Shown here piece after piece: positions 8,739 to 17,290 of a stretch of DNA of 64,000 nucleotides. The stretch comes from Lysobacter enzymogenes (lineage in GTDB: Bacteria > Pseudomonadota > Gammaproteobacteria > Xanthomonadales > Xanthomonadaceae), in assembly GCF_023617245.1 (NCBI RefSeq), contig NZ_CP067396.1, positions 62,001-126,000 on the forward strand, read 5' to 3'. The position numbers and the translations under genes are program-made. Numbering within the stretch: the stretch's first letter is position 1; each line of letters opens with the position of its first letter. The notes below the pieces were generated by a model that was given only the letters and a program-made list of their open reading frames with translations, was not told where the DNA came from and made no database searches.

Positions 8739-9120
8739 GTCATTCCGGCGAAAGCCGGAACCCATTTTGATTTTGCTGTTGCTTCCGCCGTTACCGATGT
8801 GTCGCGCGACGACAAGCCACCGTCAAAAGCTTTCGTCCGCAAGCGGCCGAGCTACTTTCTTTTGTCAGCGCGACAAAAGAAAGTAGCCAAAGAAAAACGC
8901 TTGTTTAAGGTCACAAGCCACTAAGTCCAGCACCCGGCGCGGGGCCGCGCCATAAGGGACATCCTGTCCCATGGCGCGCGCGCGCATCCATGCGCGCGCC
9001 CTTCGGGGCTGCGGAACCATGGCCTCGTTCGGGATCGCGTCCAAGCCAAGAGCGAGAGCAACGGCAACGGCAGCGGCTAGAGCTAAAGCAAAGATCGAAG
9101 CCAAAGCCAAAGCAAGCCAG
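8739..9120 (+). repeat. Composite multi-hairpin element, copy 1
   Basis: Begins with a family C palindrome (GTCATTCCGGCGAAAGCCGG), continues through a GTT/GCT-rich microsatellite, then the hairpin core (CTACTTTCTTTTGTC-N5-GACAAAAGAAAGTAG and the GC-rich palindromes), and ends in a CAACGGCAACGG/GCCAAA-rich tail. The closing inverted family C unit seen in copies 2 and 3 is missing here. The first 280 or so bases match 25552 onward closely. Confidence 0.8.
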
Positions 9121-9181
9121 ACTCCCTCCGATCCTTCGCTGATCCTTCGCCGATTCATACCGCCCCGCTCGTCCACCACCC

Positions 9182-10084
9182 TCACCGAATCCGCACCGCC
9201 TCCAACCGCGCCAGCTTGTCGGGATTGCGCATGATGAAAATATCCCGCAACGCCCCGCCTTCCTCGTAACCGAAGCTGATCGCCGCCTCGATCCGTCCGG
9301 CCCGCTCCAGGATCACCCCGCGCGAGCCGTTGAGGTCGACGAAGGTCCAGCGATCTTCGCGGCATGCCGGGTGCAGCACCGAGGCGATGAAACCCAGCAC
9401 CGCGTCGGCCCCGTGGATCGCTTGCGCCGCCGCGGTGGCCTTGCCGCCGCCGTCGGCGTGCAGGGCGATCTGTTGCGACAACAATGAGGCCAGCGGCGCG
9501 GTGCGGCCCTGCACGATCGCGGTCTCGAACGCGGCCAGCAACCGGTCCTGTTGCTCGGCGGGGGTGACGTGGCGGACCTTGGCCTGCTCGATGTTGCCGC
9601 GCGCGCGCTGCACCAGCTTGCGGCAGGCGGCTTCCTCGATCTCCAGGATCGACGCCACCTCGGCATAGGGCTGATCGAAGATCTCGTGCAGCAGGTAGGC
9701 CGCGCGCTCCTTCGGCGTCAGCCGCTCCAGCAACAGCAAGAACGCGGTCGACAACGACGAGGCCAGGGTCCAGTGCGCTTCCGGTCCGCCGTCGCCGCCG
9801 GCCTCGGCGAACTCGGCCTGGATCGGTTCGGGCAGCCACGAGCCGACGTAGTCCACGCGGGTGCGGTGGGCCGCGCGCAGCAGGTCGATGCAACGGCGGG
9901 TGCAGGCGGTGGTCAGCCACGCGGCGGGGTTGTCGATCGCCTCGCGCCCGGCTTCGCGCCACTTGAGGTAGGTGTCCTGGACCGCATCCTCGGCGTCGGC
10001 GCGCGAGCCGAGGATGCGGTAAGCCAGGCCGGTCAGCATCGGTGCGTGCTGGGCGAAGAGTCGGTCGTCGTGGGCGGCGGTCAT
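9182..10084 (-). CDS. ECF41-group RNA polymerase sigma factor with SnoaL-like C-terminal domain
   Basis: 300 residues. The N-terminal half has ECF sigma regions 2 and 4 (AYRILGSRADAEDAVQDTYLKW; later AYLLHEIFDQPYAEVASIL). The C-terminal half is a SnoaL-like fold. All three ECF41 signature motifs are present: WLPEP (residues 83-87, in the linker), DGGGK in the extension and NPDKL near the end. In characterised ECF41 members the extension modulates activity and no anti-sigma factor is needed; none is encoded here. The gene lies 73 bp downstream of the AhpD-like gene on the same strand, the usual ECF41 partner arrangement. Confidence 0.93.
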   Translation of the reverse strand: MTAAHDDRLFAQHAPMLTGLAYRILGSRADAEDAVQDTYLKWREAGREAIDNPAAWLTTACTRRCIDLLRAAHRTRVDYVGSWLPEPIQAEFAEAGGDGGPEAHWTLASSLSTAFLLLLERLTPKERAAYLLHEIFDQPYAEVASILEIEEAACRKLVQRARGNIEQAKVRHVTPAEQQDRLLAAFETAIVQGRTAPLASLLSQQIALHADGGGKATAAAQAIHGADAVLGFIASVLHPACREDRWTFVDLNGSRGVILERAGRIEAAISFGYEEGGALRDIFIMRNPDKLARLEAVRIR

Positions 10085-10157
10085 GGCGCGTCGATGCGAA
10101 AGCGAAGGTGGGGCCGGCGCCAGGATAACGGCGTCGCTGCACTGCCGGGCGGAGGCG

Positions 10158-10601
10158 TCAGTGCTTGGATACCTGCAGGCGGTTCCACAGGTTGATCATC
10201 GCCGCGAGCGAGGCGATCGCGGCGAGTTGCCCTTCGTCGTAGTGCGCGCGCAACGCGGCGCGCAGCGCGCCGTAGTCGGTGTCGTCCTCGACCCGGGTCA
10301 GCGCCTCGGTCCAGGCCAGCGCGGCGCGCTCGGCCGGGCTGAAGTCGGCGACGTGGCGCCACACCACCAGCCGGTCCAGGCGGTCGTCGCTCTCGCCGTC
10401 CTGGCGCGCCTCGCGGGTGTGCATCTTGACGCAGAACGCGCAGCCGTTGATCTGCGAGGCGCGCAACTGGATCAGGTGGTAGATCGCGCGCGGCAGGCCG
10501 CTGGCGTCCGCGGCGGCCTGGACCGCGCCGTGGGCGGCGCCGAACTGGCTCAGGACCTGGGGGATTTCGCGTTCGAACTTGATCGCTTCGGGGGTGCTCA
10601 T
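10158..10601 (-). CDS. AhpD-like/carboxymuconolactone decarboxylase-family protein
   Basis: 147 residues. The all-helical AhpD fold is indicated by the redox motif NGCAFCVKMH (Cys54, Cys57, His61), typical of the YciW/alkylhydroperoxidase-like branch that reduces peroxides through a CxxC dithiol. The start at 10601 drops an Arg-rich extension and has an AGGA ribosome-binding site. It is preceded by an ECF41-type promoter and followed by the ECF41 sigma gene, so it is very probably a direct target of that sigma factor. Substrate unknown. Confidence 0.9.
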   Translation of the reverse strand: MSTPEAIKFEREIPQVLSQFGAAHGAVQAAADASGLPRAIYHLIQLRASQINGCAFCVKMHTREARQDGESDDRLDRLVVWRHVADFSPAERAALAWTEALTRVEDDTDYGALRAALRAHYDEGQLAAIASLAAMINLWNRLQVSKH

Positions 10602-10617
10602 GGGGATCGTCCTGGTG

Positions 10618-10636
10618 GATGTAAGGGGCTTACATC
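10618..10636. promoter_or_regulatory. Palindrome in the leader of the AhpD-like gene
   Basis: GATGTAAG-GGG-CTTACATC: eight-base perfect arms around three bases, between the ECF41-type promoter and the ribosome-binding site. It could be an operator or a small mRNA hairpin. Confidence 0.5.
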
Positions 10637-10642
10637 GGGTTC

Positions 10643-10669
10643 GACGATCCAGCCGGGGGCGGCGTGACA
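10643..10669 (-). promoter_or_regulatory. ECF41-type promoter
   Basis: On the minus strand TGTCACG is followed by exactly 16 bases and CGTC, matching the published ECF41 consensus TGTCACA-N16-CGTC at 10 of 11 positions. It lies 41 bases before the ATG of the AhpD-like gene. Confidence 0.8.
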
Positions 10670-10720
10670 TGGGCGACGGATTTTCTTGTCGGGAGCGGTT
10701 TGCGTCGTAGGTGCGGCGTC

Positions 10721-10802
10721 GCGGTCGCGGCTCGCGCTGCTCCTACAGGGGCTTCGGCGGCTTCGTATCCGGCTGTAGGAGCGGCGCGAGCCGCGTCCGC
10801 GA
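10721..10802. repeat. REP-like pair, family B
   Basis: A GGTCGCGGCTCGCGCTGC-type unit (10721-10747) and its inverse TGTAGGAGCGGCGCGAGCC (from 10774), between the ECF41 unit and the response-regulator gene. Confidence 0.85.
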
Positions 10803-10830
10803 ACCCGCGCCGGCCGGCGCGACCCGCCGC

Positions 10831-11469
10831 TCAGATCACCCGCAACGTGATCGCCTTCAACACCGCCCGGGTGCGGTCGCGCGTATCGAGTTTTTCCAGG
10901 ATCACCGACACGTAGTTCTTGACCGTGCCCTCGGCCAGGAACATCGCCCGCGCGATTTCCTTGTTGGAGTAGCCGCCGGCCATCAGCCGCAGCACCGCGA
11001 CCTCGCGCTCGGTGAACAAGGCGCGCGGCGCGTCGTCGGCGTGGTAGCGGTAGCGCGCGCGCACCGGTTCGGTGCTGACCGGCTGCAGCAGGGTCGCGCC
11101 CGCGGCGACGCTGGCGATCGCCTCGCGCAGGTCTTCCGGCGCGGCGTCCTTGAGCAGGAACCCCTGCGCGCCGGCTTCGGTGGCGCGCAGCAGCAGTTCG
11201 CTGTCGTCGAAGGTGGTCAGCAGCAGCACCGGGGTGCGGTCGCCGCGTTCGCGCAGGGCCAGCAGCGCGTCGATGCCGTCCATGCCGGGCATGCGGATGT
11301 CGCTGAGCACCACGTCCACCGGCGTCTGCGCCAGTTGCTCGAGCAGGGCCCGGCCGTCGTCGGCCTCGAACGCGATCTGCAGGCCCAGGCGTTCGAGCAG
11401 CGCGCGCAGGCCGGCGCGGACCAGGGCCTGGTCGTCGGCCAGGGCGATGCGGATCGGCGCGGCGCTCAT
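10831..11469 (-). CDS. NarL/FixJ-family response regulator
   Basis: 212 residues. An N-terminal receiver domain (IALADDQALVRAG, phospho-acceptor D57 in LSDIRMPG, conserved Lys in FLLKDA) is followed by a LuxR-type helix-turn-helix (LFTEREVAVLRLMAGGYSNKEIA). It is the partner of the overlapping upstream kinase (4-bp ATGA overlap), so the pair is translationally coupled. The targets and signal are not evident; similar pairs in this family often control neighbouring ABC or envelope genes, none of which adjoins here. Confidence 0.92.
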   Translation of the reverse strand: MSAAPIRIALADDQALVRAGLRALLERLGLQIAFEADDGRALLEQLAQTPVDVVLSDIRMPGMDGIDALLALRERGDRTPVLLLTTFDDSELLLRATEAGAQGFLLKDAAPEDLREAIASVAAGATLLQPVSTEPVRARYRYHADDAPRALFTEREVAVLRLMAGGYSNKEIARAMFLAEGTVKNYVSVILEKLDTRDRTRAVLKAITLRVI

Positions 11470-12623
11470 GCCGGCGTCGCCGCGGTCGGCGCACGGGGTC
11501 CGGGCAAGGGCCGTTGCAAGGGGAAGCGGGCGTGGATGCGCATGGCGCCTTCGGGACTGAGGGAAAAATCGAGTTCGCCGCCGGCCGCGGCCACGCGTTC
11601 GCGCATGCCCGACAGGCCGTTGCCTTCGCGCAGCGGCGCGCGCACCCGGCCGTCGTCGGCGATGCGCAGTTCCAGCGCGGCGCCATCGCGGTGCAGGGCG
11701 ACCCGCAGGCGCGTGGCGTCGGCGTGGCGGGCGGCGTTGGTCAGCGCTTCCTGGACCACGCGCAGCAGGGTTTCGGCCAGGGCGGGATCGGTGAGGTTGA
11801 GTTCGTCGTCGAGATCGAGCTCCAGCGCCGGCCGCGGCAGCGGCGCGGCCAGCGCGCGCAGCGCGGTGGCCAGGTCGAGGCCGCGCGCATCGCGCAAGGC
11901 CTGGACCACGCTGCGGATGTCGCCGAGCAGTTCGCCGGCCAGTTGCTGCGCCACCTGCACTTCGCGGCGTTCGGCCAGGTCCGGCTCGGCGGCGAGCGCG
12001 CGCAGGTTCAGCATCATCGCGGTGAGCTTGTGCCCGGCGACGTCGTGCAGCTCGCGCGCCATGCGCAGGCGTTCGGCGTCGCGGGCGCTGTCGGCGAGCA
12101 GGGCGCGGGTGGCGAGCAGGTCGGCGTTGACCAGGGCCAGGCGGTCGCGCGCCTGTTCGGCGCCGCGCGCGTAGTGCGCGACCAGCACGGCGAAGCCCTG
12201 GAAGCCGATGAAGCACAGGGTGATGATCAGCGCGCCGCGGTTGCCGGCGGTGGACAGGATCAGGTACAGGGCGAGGTTGAGCGCCGCGGTCATCGCGACC
12301 ACCCGCCGCAGCGGATAGCTCATCGCCAACTGCGCGACCAGGATCACCAGCAGCGCCGGCGCCGCGCCGCCGCGCGGGGCCAGGTAGCAGATCGCCAGCG
12401 CGGTGATCGCCTGCAGCGAAAACCAGAAGCCGCGGCGCGCGCGCGCGGTGCCGACCAGTTCGTCGCCGAGGAAGGCGAACAGGAACACGGCCATTACCGT
12501 CCACACCAGCGGGCCCTGGGTGGCGCGGTCGTACGGCAGCGACAGGCCGACCCCGAGCCAGCTCAGCACCGCCGGCAGGTTCAGGGGTTGCAACAGCGTG
12601 CGCAGCGGCGGGGGCATCGGCAT
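11466..12623 (-). CDS. Sensor histidine kinase of the NarX/DesK type
   Basis: About 385 residues. Five to six N-terminal membrane segments (residues about 15-165) lack an evident periplasmic sensor domain. A HisKA_3 dimerisation helix follows with the phospho-acceptor His in RMARELHDVAGHKL, then an HATPase domain (VVQEALTNAARHA N-box, GNGLSGMRERV G2 box). The G1 box reads ADDGRV rather than ADDGxG, a slight departure. Start chosen at 12623 (MPMPPPL); 12617 is an alternative, and the longer frame upstream runs through a repeated intergenic element and is unlikely to be translated. Confidence 0.88.
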   Translation of the reverse strand: MPMPPPLRTLLQPLNLPAVLSWLGVGLSLPYDRATQGPLVWTVMAVFLFAFLGDELVGTARARRGFWFSLQAITALAICYLAPRGGAAPALLVILVAQLAMSYPLRRVVAMTAALNLALYLILSTAGNRGALIITLCFIGFQGFAVLVAHYARGAEQARDRLALVNADLLATRALLADSARDAERLRMARELHDVAGHKLTAMMLNLRALAAEPDLAERREVQVAQQLAGELLGDIRSVVQALRDARGLDLATALRALAAPLPRPALELDLDDELNLTDPALAETLLRVVQEALTNAARHADATRLRVALHRDGAALELRIADDGRVRAPLREGNGLSGMRERVAAAGGELDFSLSPEGAMRIHARFPLQRPLPGPRAPTAATPA

Positions 12624-12674
12624 GCGGCCATGCTGCGCGGCGCGCGCCGCGGTGGCAACGGGGCCGGCGCCGAA

Positions 12675-12749
12675 AGTGACTTCCGGCACGGCGCATCGAT
12701 GACCGCCGGGCGCTGCGCGCACGGCGACGCGCGCCGAGCATGGCGCCAT
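12675..12749 (+). repeat. 80-bp shared leader element, copy 1
   Basis: The first 36 bases, from AGTGACTTCCGGCAC to ACCGCCGGG, match 22280-22315 at all but one base. A second conserved block (CCGAGCATGG, CGCCAT) starts exactly 59 bases further on in both copies. It lies between the kinase gene and the membrane-protein gene at 12782, ending 32 bases before that ATG. Confidence 0.75.
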
Positions 12750-12781
12750 TCCGGCCCGGTGCGCCGGCAGGAGCGGCGAGG

Positions 12782-13495
12782 ATGGAACTGGCGGACGCGT
12801 ACGCGGTGGTGAAGTGGCTGCACATCGGCCTGGGCGCGATCGCGCTCGGCGGATTCTGGGGCGCCGGTTTGAGCCGCAAGGGCGGCGCGCTGCATCGCCG
12901 CGCCGGCCAGGCGTTCGCGCTGGCGATGGCCGGCATCATCGTCACCGGCGTGCCGATGGCCGGCTATGCGCTGCACCGCGGCCACCCGGTCACCGCCGCG
13001 TTCCTGGCGTACCTGCTGGTGATCACCGCCACCGGCGTGTGGAGCGGCTGGCGCGCGATCGCCGACAAGCGCGACGTGCGCGCCTACACCGGCCCGGTGT
13101 TCGTGGCGCTGGCGGCGCTGTCGTTCGCCAGCGGCGCGGCCATGCTCGCGCTCGGCCTGGCCAAGGGCCATCCGCTGCCGATCGGGTTCTCCGCGATCGG
13201 CCTGGGCATCGGCGCGAGCATGCTGCGCAAGCGCCGCAATCGCGACGCGCTGGCGGCGCGGCCGCGCTGGTGGATGATCGAGCACTACAACGCGATGATC
13301 GGCAACGGCGTGGCCGTGCACATCGCCTTCCTCGGCATCGGGCTGCCGCGGTTGCTGCCGATGCTCGGCGGCGCCACCCTGCAGCAGCTAGCCTGGTTCG
13401 GGCCGCTGGCCGTGGCGCTGGCGGCCAAGCTGTGGGCCGACCGGCGCTGGGGCGCACAGCACAACGCGGCGAAAAAGGAAAGTGCACAGCGTTGA
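12782..13495 (+). CDS. Predicted multi-pass membrane protein, unknown
   Basis: 237 residues with about seven hydrophobic helices. A conserved-looking start (WLHIGLGAIALGGFWGAGLSRKG) and a HRRAGQAF motif at the second helix resemble DUF2306-like integral membrane proteins, where His residues have been suggested to bind haem; that is an extrapolation. WWMIEHYNAMIGNGVAVHIAF lies in the C-terminal half. The start is set at the ATG that opens the first helix. It is divergent from the two-component system and carries the repeated leader element upstream. Confidence 0.7.
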   Translation: MELADAYAVVKWLHIGLGAIALGGFWGAGLSRKGGALHRRAGQAFALAMAGIIVTGVPMAGYALHRGHPVTAAFLAYLLVITATGVWSGWRAIADKRDVRAYTGPVFVALAALSFASGAAMLALGLAKGHPLPIGFSAIGLGIGASMLRKRRNRDALAARPRWWMIEHYNAMIGNGVAVHIAFLGIGLPRLLPMLGGATLQQLAWFGPLAVALAAKLWADRRWGAQHNAAKKESAQR

Positions 13496-13578
13496 GGGCG
13501 AAGACGGCCGCCGCGTTGCAACCGCGGCCAGGGTGGATGCATCACACCCGATGACTTCCTCATTCACGGCCACGCATC

Positions 13579-14937
13579 ATGATCCCGTCCGCCCTGCGCT
13601 TCGCCACGCTGACCGCCGCGCTGTCCGCGGCCGCCGCCGTCCACGCCGCCGCGCCGGCGCCCGCCGCCGCGGGCCCGGATCTGGGCTGCCACGTCGGCGC
13701 CTATCGCCTCGACGACGGCCGCTCGCTGACGCTGGGCCGCATCGACGAACCCTCGGCGCTGCGCTGGCGCCTGCTCGACGGCCGCACCGGCAAGCTCGCC
13801 CGCAAGGACGGCGCGCTGGTCGCCACCGTCGGCTGGAGCGACCGCGCCGATACGGTGAAGGTCGAACTGGGCCGCTGCGGCGAAGGCGTGGTGTTCGACG
13901 GCCATCGCGGCGAGCCGGTCGAGCTCGATGTCGTCGACACCACTTTCGAAGGCGCCGGCGTGAAACTGCGCGGCAGGCTGGTGCTGCCGGCCGGCCAGGA
14001 CAAGGTGCCGGTGGTGGTCATGGTGCACGGCTCGGAGAACTACTCCGGCGTGGATCTGTACTACCAGCAGTATCTGTTCCCGAGCGAAGGCGTGGGCGTG
14101 TTCGTCTACGACAAGCGCGGCACCGGCGGTTCCAGCGGCAAGTACACGCAGAACTTCCACGAGCTCTCCGACGACGCCGTCGCCGCGCTGCGCGAGGCGC
14201 TGCGCGTGGGCGGCGAGCGGGTCGGCCGGATCGGCTACCTCGGCGGCAGCCAGGGCGGCTGGATCGCGCCGCTGGCGGCGAGCAAGACGGCGCAGGCGCA
14301 GTTCGTCGAAGTCGGCTTCGGCCTGGCCGACGGCGTGCTGGCCGAGGACCGCGACCAGGTCGTGCTGGACCTGCGCGCGGCCGGTTTCGGCGACGCGGCG
14401 ACCTTGCGCAAGGCGCGCGAACTCACCGACGCCACCGGCCTGATCGCGTCCAGCAGCGGCCAGCGCGGCTGGACCGAGCTGGCGACGGTGCGCAAGAAGT
14501 ACGAAACGCAGCCGTGGTGGAAAGCGGTCAAGGGCGAGTACAGCGGCCTGGTCGCGACCCACACGCGCGACGAGGTCATGGCCGAATTCAAGAAATACGA
14601 CTACGAAGTCAGCTGGGACTACGACCCGATGCCGGTGCTGCGCACGCTCAAGACTCCGCAGCTGTGGGTGCTCGGCGGCGACGACATCGAGGCGCCGTCC
14701 GGGGAAACGCAAAAGCGCCTGACCGCGCTCGGCCGCGCCGGCCGCCCGATCACTAGCGTGGTGTTCCCGCAGGCCGATCACGGCATCCTGGAATACGAAT
14801 CGAAGAACGCGCAGGGCGAGCGCCAGCACACGCGCACCGCCGACGGTTATCTGCGCATGCTGCTGGACTGGATCAAGCGCGGCACGCTCGACGGTTGGCC
14901 GTACGGCACGGCCAAGCAGTTGGCCGGGCCGAAGTGA
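13579..14937 (+). CDS. Secreted alpha/beta hydrolase (S9-like esterase/peptidase family)
   Basis: 452 residues with a signal peptide (cleavage near VHAAAP, about residue 24). An N-terminal beta-rich part of about 120 residues precedes an alpha/beta-hydrolase fold. The oxyanion segment VVMVHGSENYSG, the nucleophile elbow GYLGGSQGG (Ser in GGSQG), an Asp in VLGGDDIEAPS and a His in QADHGILEYE form the expected triad. Substrate unknown; it probably acts on esters or peptides in the periplasm. Monocistronic, followed by the tandem repeat array. Confidence 0.85.
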   Translation: MIPSALRFATLTAALSAAAAVHAAAPAPAAAGPDLGCHVGAYRLDDGRSLTLGRIDEPSALRWRLLDGRTGKLARKDGALVATVGWSDRADTVKVELGRCGEGVVFDGHRGEPVELDVVDTTFEGAGVKLRGRLVLPAGQDKVPVVVMVHGSENYSGVDLYYQQYLFPSEGVGVFVYDKRGTGGSSGKYTQNFHELSDDAVAALREALRVGGERVGRIGYLGGSQGGWIAPLAASKTAQAQFVEVGFGLADGVLAEDRDQVVLDLRAAGFGDAATLRKARELTDATGLIASSSGQRGWTELATVRKKYETQPWWKAVKGEYSGLVATHTRDEVMAEFKKYDYEVSWDYDPMPVLRTLKTPQLWVLGGDDIEAPSGETQKRLTALGRAGRPITSVVFPQADHGILEYESKNAQGERQHTRTADGYLRMLLDWIKRGTLDGWPYGTAKQLAGPK

Positions 14938-15704
14938 CGGCCGTTGTGGGAGGGCCTTCGGGCCCGACGCTCTCCGGTCCGCGTGTGTCTGATGTCGATC
15001 GCCGCTGAAACAAAAGCGTCGGGACTGAAGTCCCTCCCACAGGAGCGATCCGCTCAAGCGCACGCGGCTGTTGTGGGAGGGCCTTCGGGCCCGATGCTTT
15101 CCGGTCCGCCCGCGTCGGATGTTGATCGCCGCTGAAACAAAAGCGTCGGGACTGAAGTCCCTCCCACAGGAGCGATCCGCTCAAGCGCATGCGGCTGTCG
15201 TGGGAGGGCCTTCAGGCCCGACGCTCTCCGGTCCGCGTGTGTCTGATGTCGATCGCCGCTGAAACAAAAGCGTCCGGACTGAAGTCCCTCCCACAAGAGC
15301 GATCCGCTCAAGCGCGTGCAGCTGTCGTGGGAGGGCCTTCAGGCCCGACGCTGTCCGATCCGCCCGCGTCGGATGTTGATCGCTTCTGAAACAAAAGTGT
15401 CGGAACTGAAGTCCCTCCCACAGGAGCGATCCGCTCAAGCGCACGTGGCTGTTGTGGGAGGGCCTTCAGGCCCGACGCTGTCCGATCCGCCCGCGTCGCA
15501 ATTCCCGCTGCGGAGCGGAAATTGCCGAGTTCCCGGCGCGCATGCGACGCACATTGCAGTTTGACGACCGCGGTGATGGCGAATCGTCATGACGATCTTC
15601 CGCATCGTGCCCCGCGCTTTACGAACCGGTAACCGTCGCTTTACACCTGCGCGCACGCAATCCACTAGAACGTCTGCTCCTCACTTCAATGCAGGAGCAG
15701 CCCC
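14938..15704. other. Gene-free region with tandem repeat array and promoter zone
   Basis: Holds the 127-bp tandem array (14944-15497), a stem of two 11-base arms with one mismatch (15499-15524, CAATT...AATTG) and an AT-richer stretch before the next gene in which CGCTTTAC occurs twice, 22 bases apart (about 15616-15647). No coding sequence is supported. Confidence 0.75.
14944..15497. repeat. Tandem array of a 127-bp unit containing inverted family A REPs
   Basis: Four full units start at 14944, 15071, 15198 and 15325, exactly 127 bp apart, and a truncated fifth starts at 15452. Each unit holds GTGGGAGGGCCTTC(A/G)GGCCCGA and, about 60 bp on, the inverted form ending CCTCCCACA, separated by a TGATGTCGATCGC/ATGTTGATCGC spacer. 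This matches the build of bacterial interspersed mosaic elements. Confidence 0.95.
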
Positions 15705-17087
15705 ATGCGCATCACCATCGTCGGCGCGGGTTTCAGCGGCAGCGCCTTGGCCAGCGAACTGGCCCGCAACGCCGGTCCCGGCGTGGAGCTGTGCCTGGTC
15801 GGGCAGCCGGAAAGCTACGGCCGCGGCATCGCCTACGGCGAGGCGCGGCCGGAGCATTTGCTCAACGTGCGCGCCAGCGACCTGGGCGCGACGCCCGAGG
15901 CGCCGGGCGGTTTCGCCGACTGGCTGAACCTCATCGACCGCGCGCGCGGCAGCTATCTGCCGCGGTTGCTGTTCGGCGAATACCTGCACGCGCAGCTGCA
16001 GGCCGCGGTGGCCGGCAGCACCGCCGCTTTCAGCCAGATCCGCCACGAGGCGATCGCGGTGGAGCGCGCCTCGGCGGGCTTTCGCGTGCACCTGGCCGAC
16101 GGCAGCGACTTCCTGACCGATAAAGTCGTGCTCGCGGTCGGGGCGTTGCCGCCGCAACCGCTGGCCGGGGTCGGCCCGCGTTTGGCGGTGCATCCCAGCT
16201 ACATCGGCTGGCCGTGGCAGGACGGCGCCATCGACGCGATCGCGCCCGACGCGCGCCTGCTGATCGTCGGTACCGGCCTGACCATGGCCGACGTGGTGAC
16301 CACGCTGCGCAAGCGCGGCCATCGCGGCCCGATCGTGGCGTTGTCGCGCCACGGCCTGCTGCCGCGCGCGCACGAGGACGCGGCGCCGGCGCCGGTGGCG
16401 CTGCCGCCGGCGGTGCTGCACGCGCTCGACAGCCACGCGCCGCGCGAACTGCTGCGCGCGTTGCGCAACCTGGCGCCGGTGATCGACGACTGGCGCAGCC
16501 TGGTCGATGCGCTGCGTCCTTACCTGCAGGGTTTCTGGGCCGGGATGCCGGCCGCGCAGCGCGGCGGTTTCCTGCGCCACCTGCGCTCGTACTGGGAAGC
16601 GCTGCGCCACCGCATCGCGCCGCAACTGGCCGAGGAACTGCAGGCGCTGCGCGAATCCGGGCAGTTGCAGATCCGCGCCGGCCGCCTGCTGCGCGCGCGC
16701 CGCGGCGACGACGCGGTCGAGGCGCTGATCCGCGAGCGCGGCGGCCAGCAACTGCGCAGCGAACGCTTCGACGTGCTGATCCGCGCGACCGGCCTGGACA
16801 CCGATGTGGAGCGCACCACCCACCCCTTGATCGCGCATCTGCGCGAATCGGGGCTGGTCGCGGCCGATCCGCTGGGCCTGGGGCTGCGCGCCTCGGCGCG
16901 GTTCGAAGTGCTCGACCATAAGGACGTGGCCGTGCGCGGCTTGTACGCGATCGGGCCGTTGTTGCGGGCGCAGCTGTGGGAGATCACCGCGGTGCCGGAA
17001 CTGCGCGTCGCCGCGCGCGATCTCGCCGGGCGGCTGTTGTCGACCGCGGCGGTAGCGCGCAACCGGCCGGTGCTGGCGACGGCGTAG
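15705..17087 (+). CDS. FAD/NAD(P)-binding oxidoreductase-like protein
   Basis: 460 residues. The N-terminal Rossmann signature RITIVGAGFSGSALA (GxGxxG) and the YGRGIAYG segment place it in the FAD-NAD(P)-binding family PF13454 (HcnB/YdhS-like). A second nucleotide-binding GTGLTMADVV occurs near residue 187, typical of flavoprotein mono-oxygenase-like enzymes. The start has a CAGGAG ribosome-binding site. Similar genes often sit beside transport or siderophore genes; none is here, so the substrate stays open. Confidence 0.85.
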   Translation: MRITIVGAGFSGSALASELARNAGPGVELCLVGQPESYGRGIAYGEARPEHLLNVRASDLGATPEAPGGFADWLNLIDRARGSYLPRLLFGEYLHAQLQAAVAGSTAAFSQIRHEAIAVERASAGFRVHLADGSDFLTDKVVLAVGALPPQPLAGVGPRLAVHPSYIGWPWQDGAIDAIAPDARLLIVGTGLTMADVVTTLRKRGHRGPIVALSRHGLLPRAHEDAAPAPVALPPAVLHALDSHAPRELLRALRNLAPVIDDWRSLVDALRPYLQGFWAGMPAAQRGGFLRHLRSYWEALRHRIAPQLAEELQALRESGQLQIRAGRLLRARRGDDAVEALIRERGGQQLRSERFDVLIRATGLDTDVERTTHPLIAHLRESGLVAADPLGLGLRASARFEVLDHKDVAVRGLYAIGPLLRAQLWEITAVPELRVAARDLAGRLLSTAAVARNRPVLATA

Positions 17088-17101
17088 CTTCGGCGTCGCC
17101 T

Positions 17102-17271
17102 TGCAGGAGCGACGCGAGTCGCGACCGCCGACTCTCACGCTCGCGGCGGGGCTGTCGCCGCAGGCCGGTTTTCGCGGTCGCAGCTTGCGCAGCTCCTACA
17201 GAGGCTTCGGCCGGTTTCGTCGAGCGCTGCGCAGGTCGGTATCCCGGTGTAGGAGCGACGCGAGTCGCGAT
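17102..17271. repeat. Three family B REP-like units
   Basis: Units near 17102, 17173 and 17248 in alternating orientation (AGGAGCGACGCGAGTCGCGA and its inverse) fill the gap between the oxidoreductase and the convergent fimbrial operon. Confidence 0.8.
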
Positions 17272-17290
17272 CGGTCGCGCTCGCGCCGCC

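Larger units (their letters stand above)
8183..9181. other. Gene-free repeat region
   Basis: No credible gene. It holds an octamer microsatellite (8305-8352), a minus-oriented copy of the multi-hairpin element (8372-8576), a family B REP pair (8619-8715) and a plus-oriented composite element (8739 to about 9120) with an A/C/G-rich simple-sequence tail. Apparent frames here read repeat-derived peptides such as RRYADTP and are not genes. Confidence 0.8.

Noticed and set aside
12624..12945. Longer starts for the NarX-type kinase
   Set aside because: They would run through the shared leader element and the divergent gene; similar peptides (SSMRRAGSH) appear from the other copy, showing that they come from the repeat.
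14944..15497. CRISPR-like regular array
   Set aside because: Units are tandem over their full 127 bp, with no unique spacers, and contain inverted REPs; no cas genes nearby.
15689..15704. ATG at 15689 as start of the FAD protein
   Set aside because: Out of frame with the oxidoreductase; 15705 has the ribosome-binding site and the Rossmann N-terminus.
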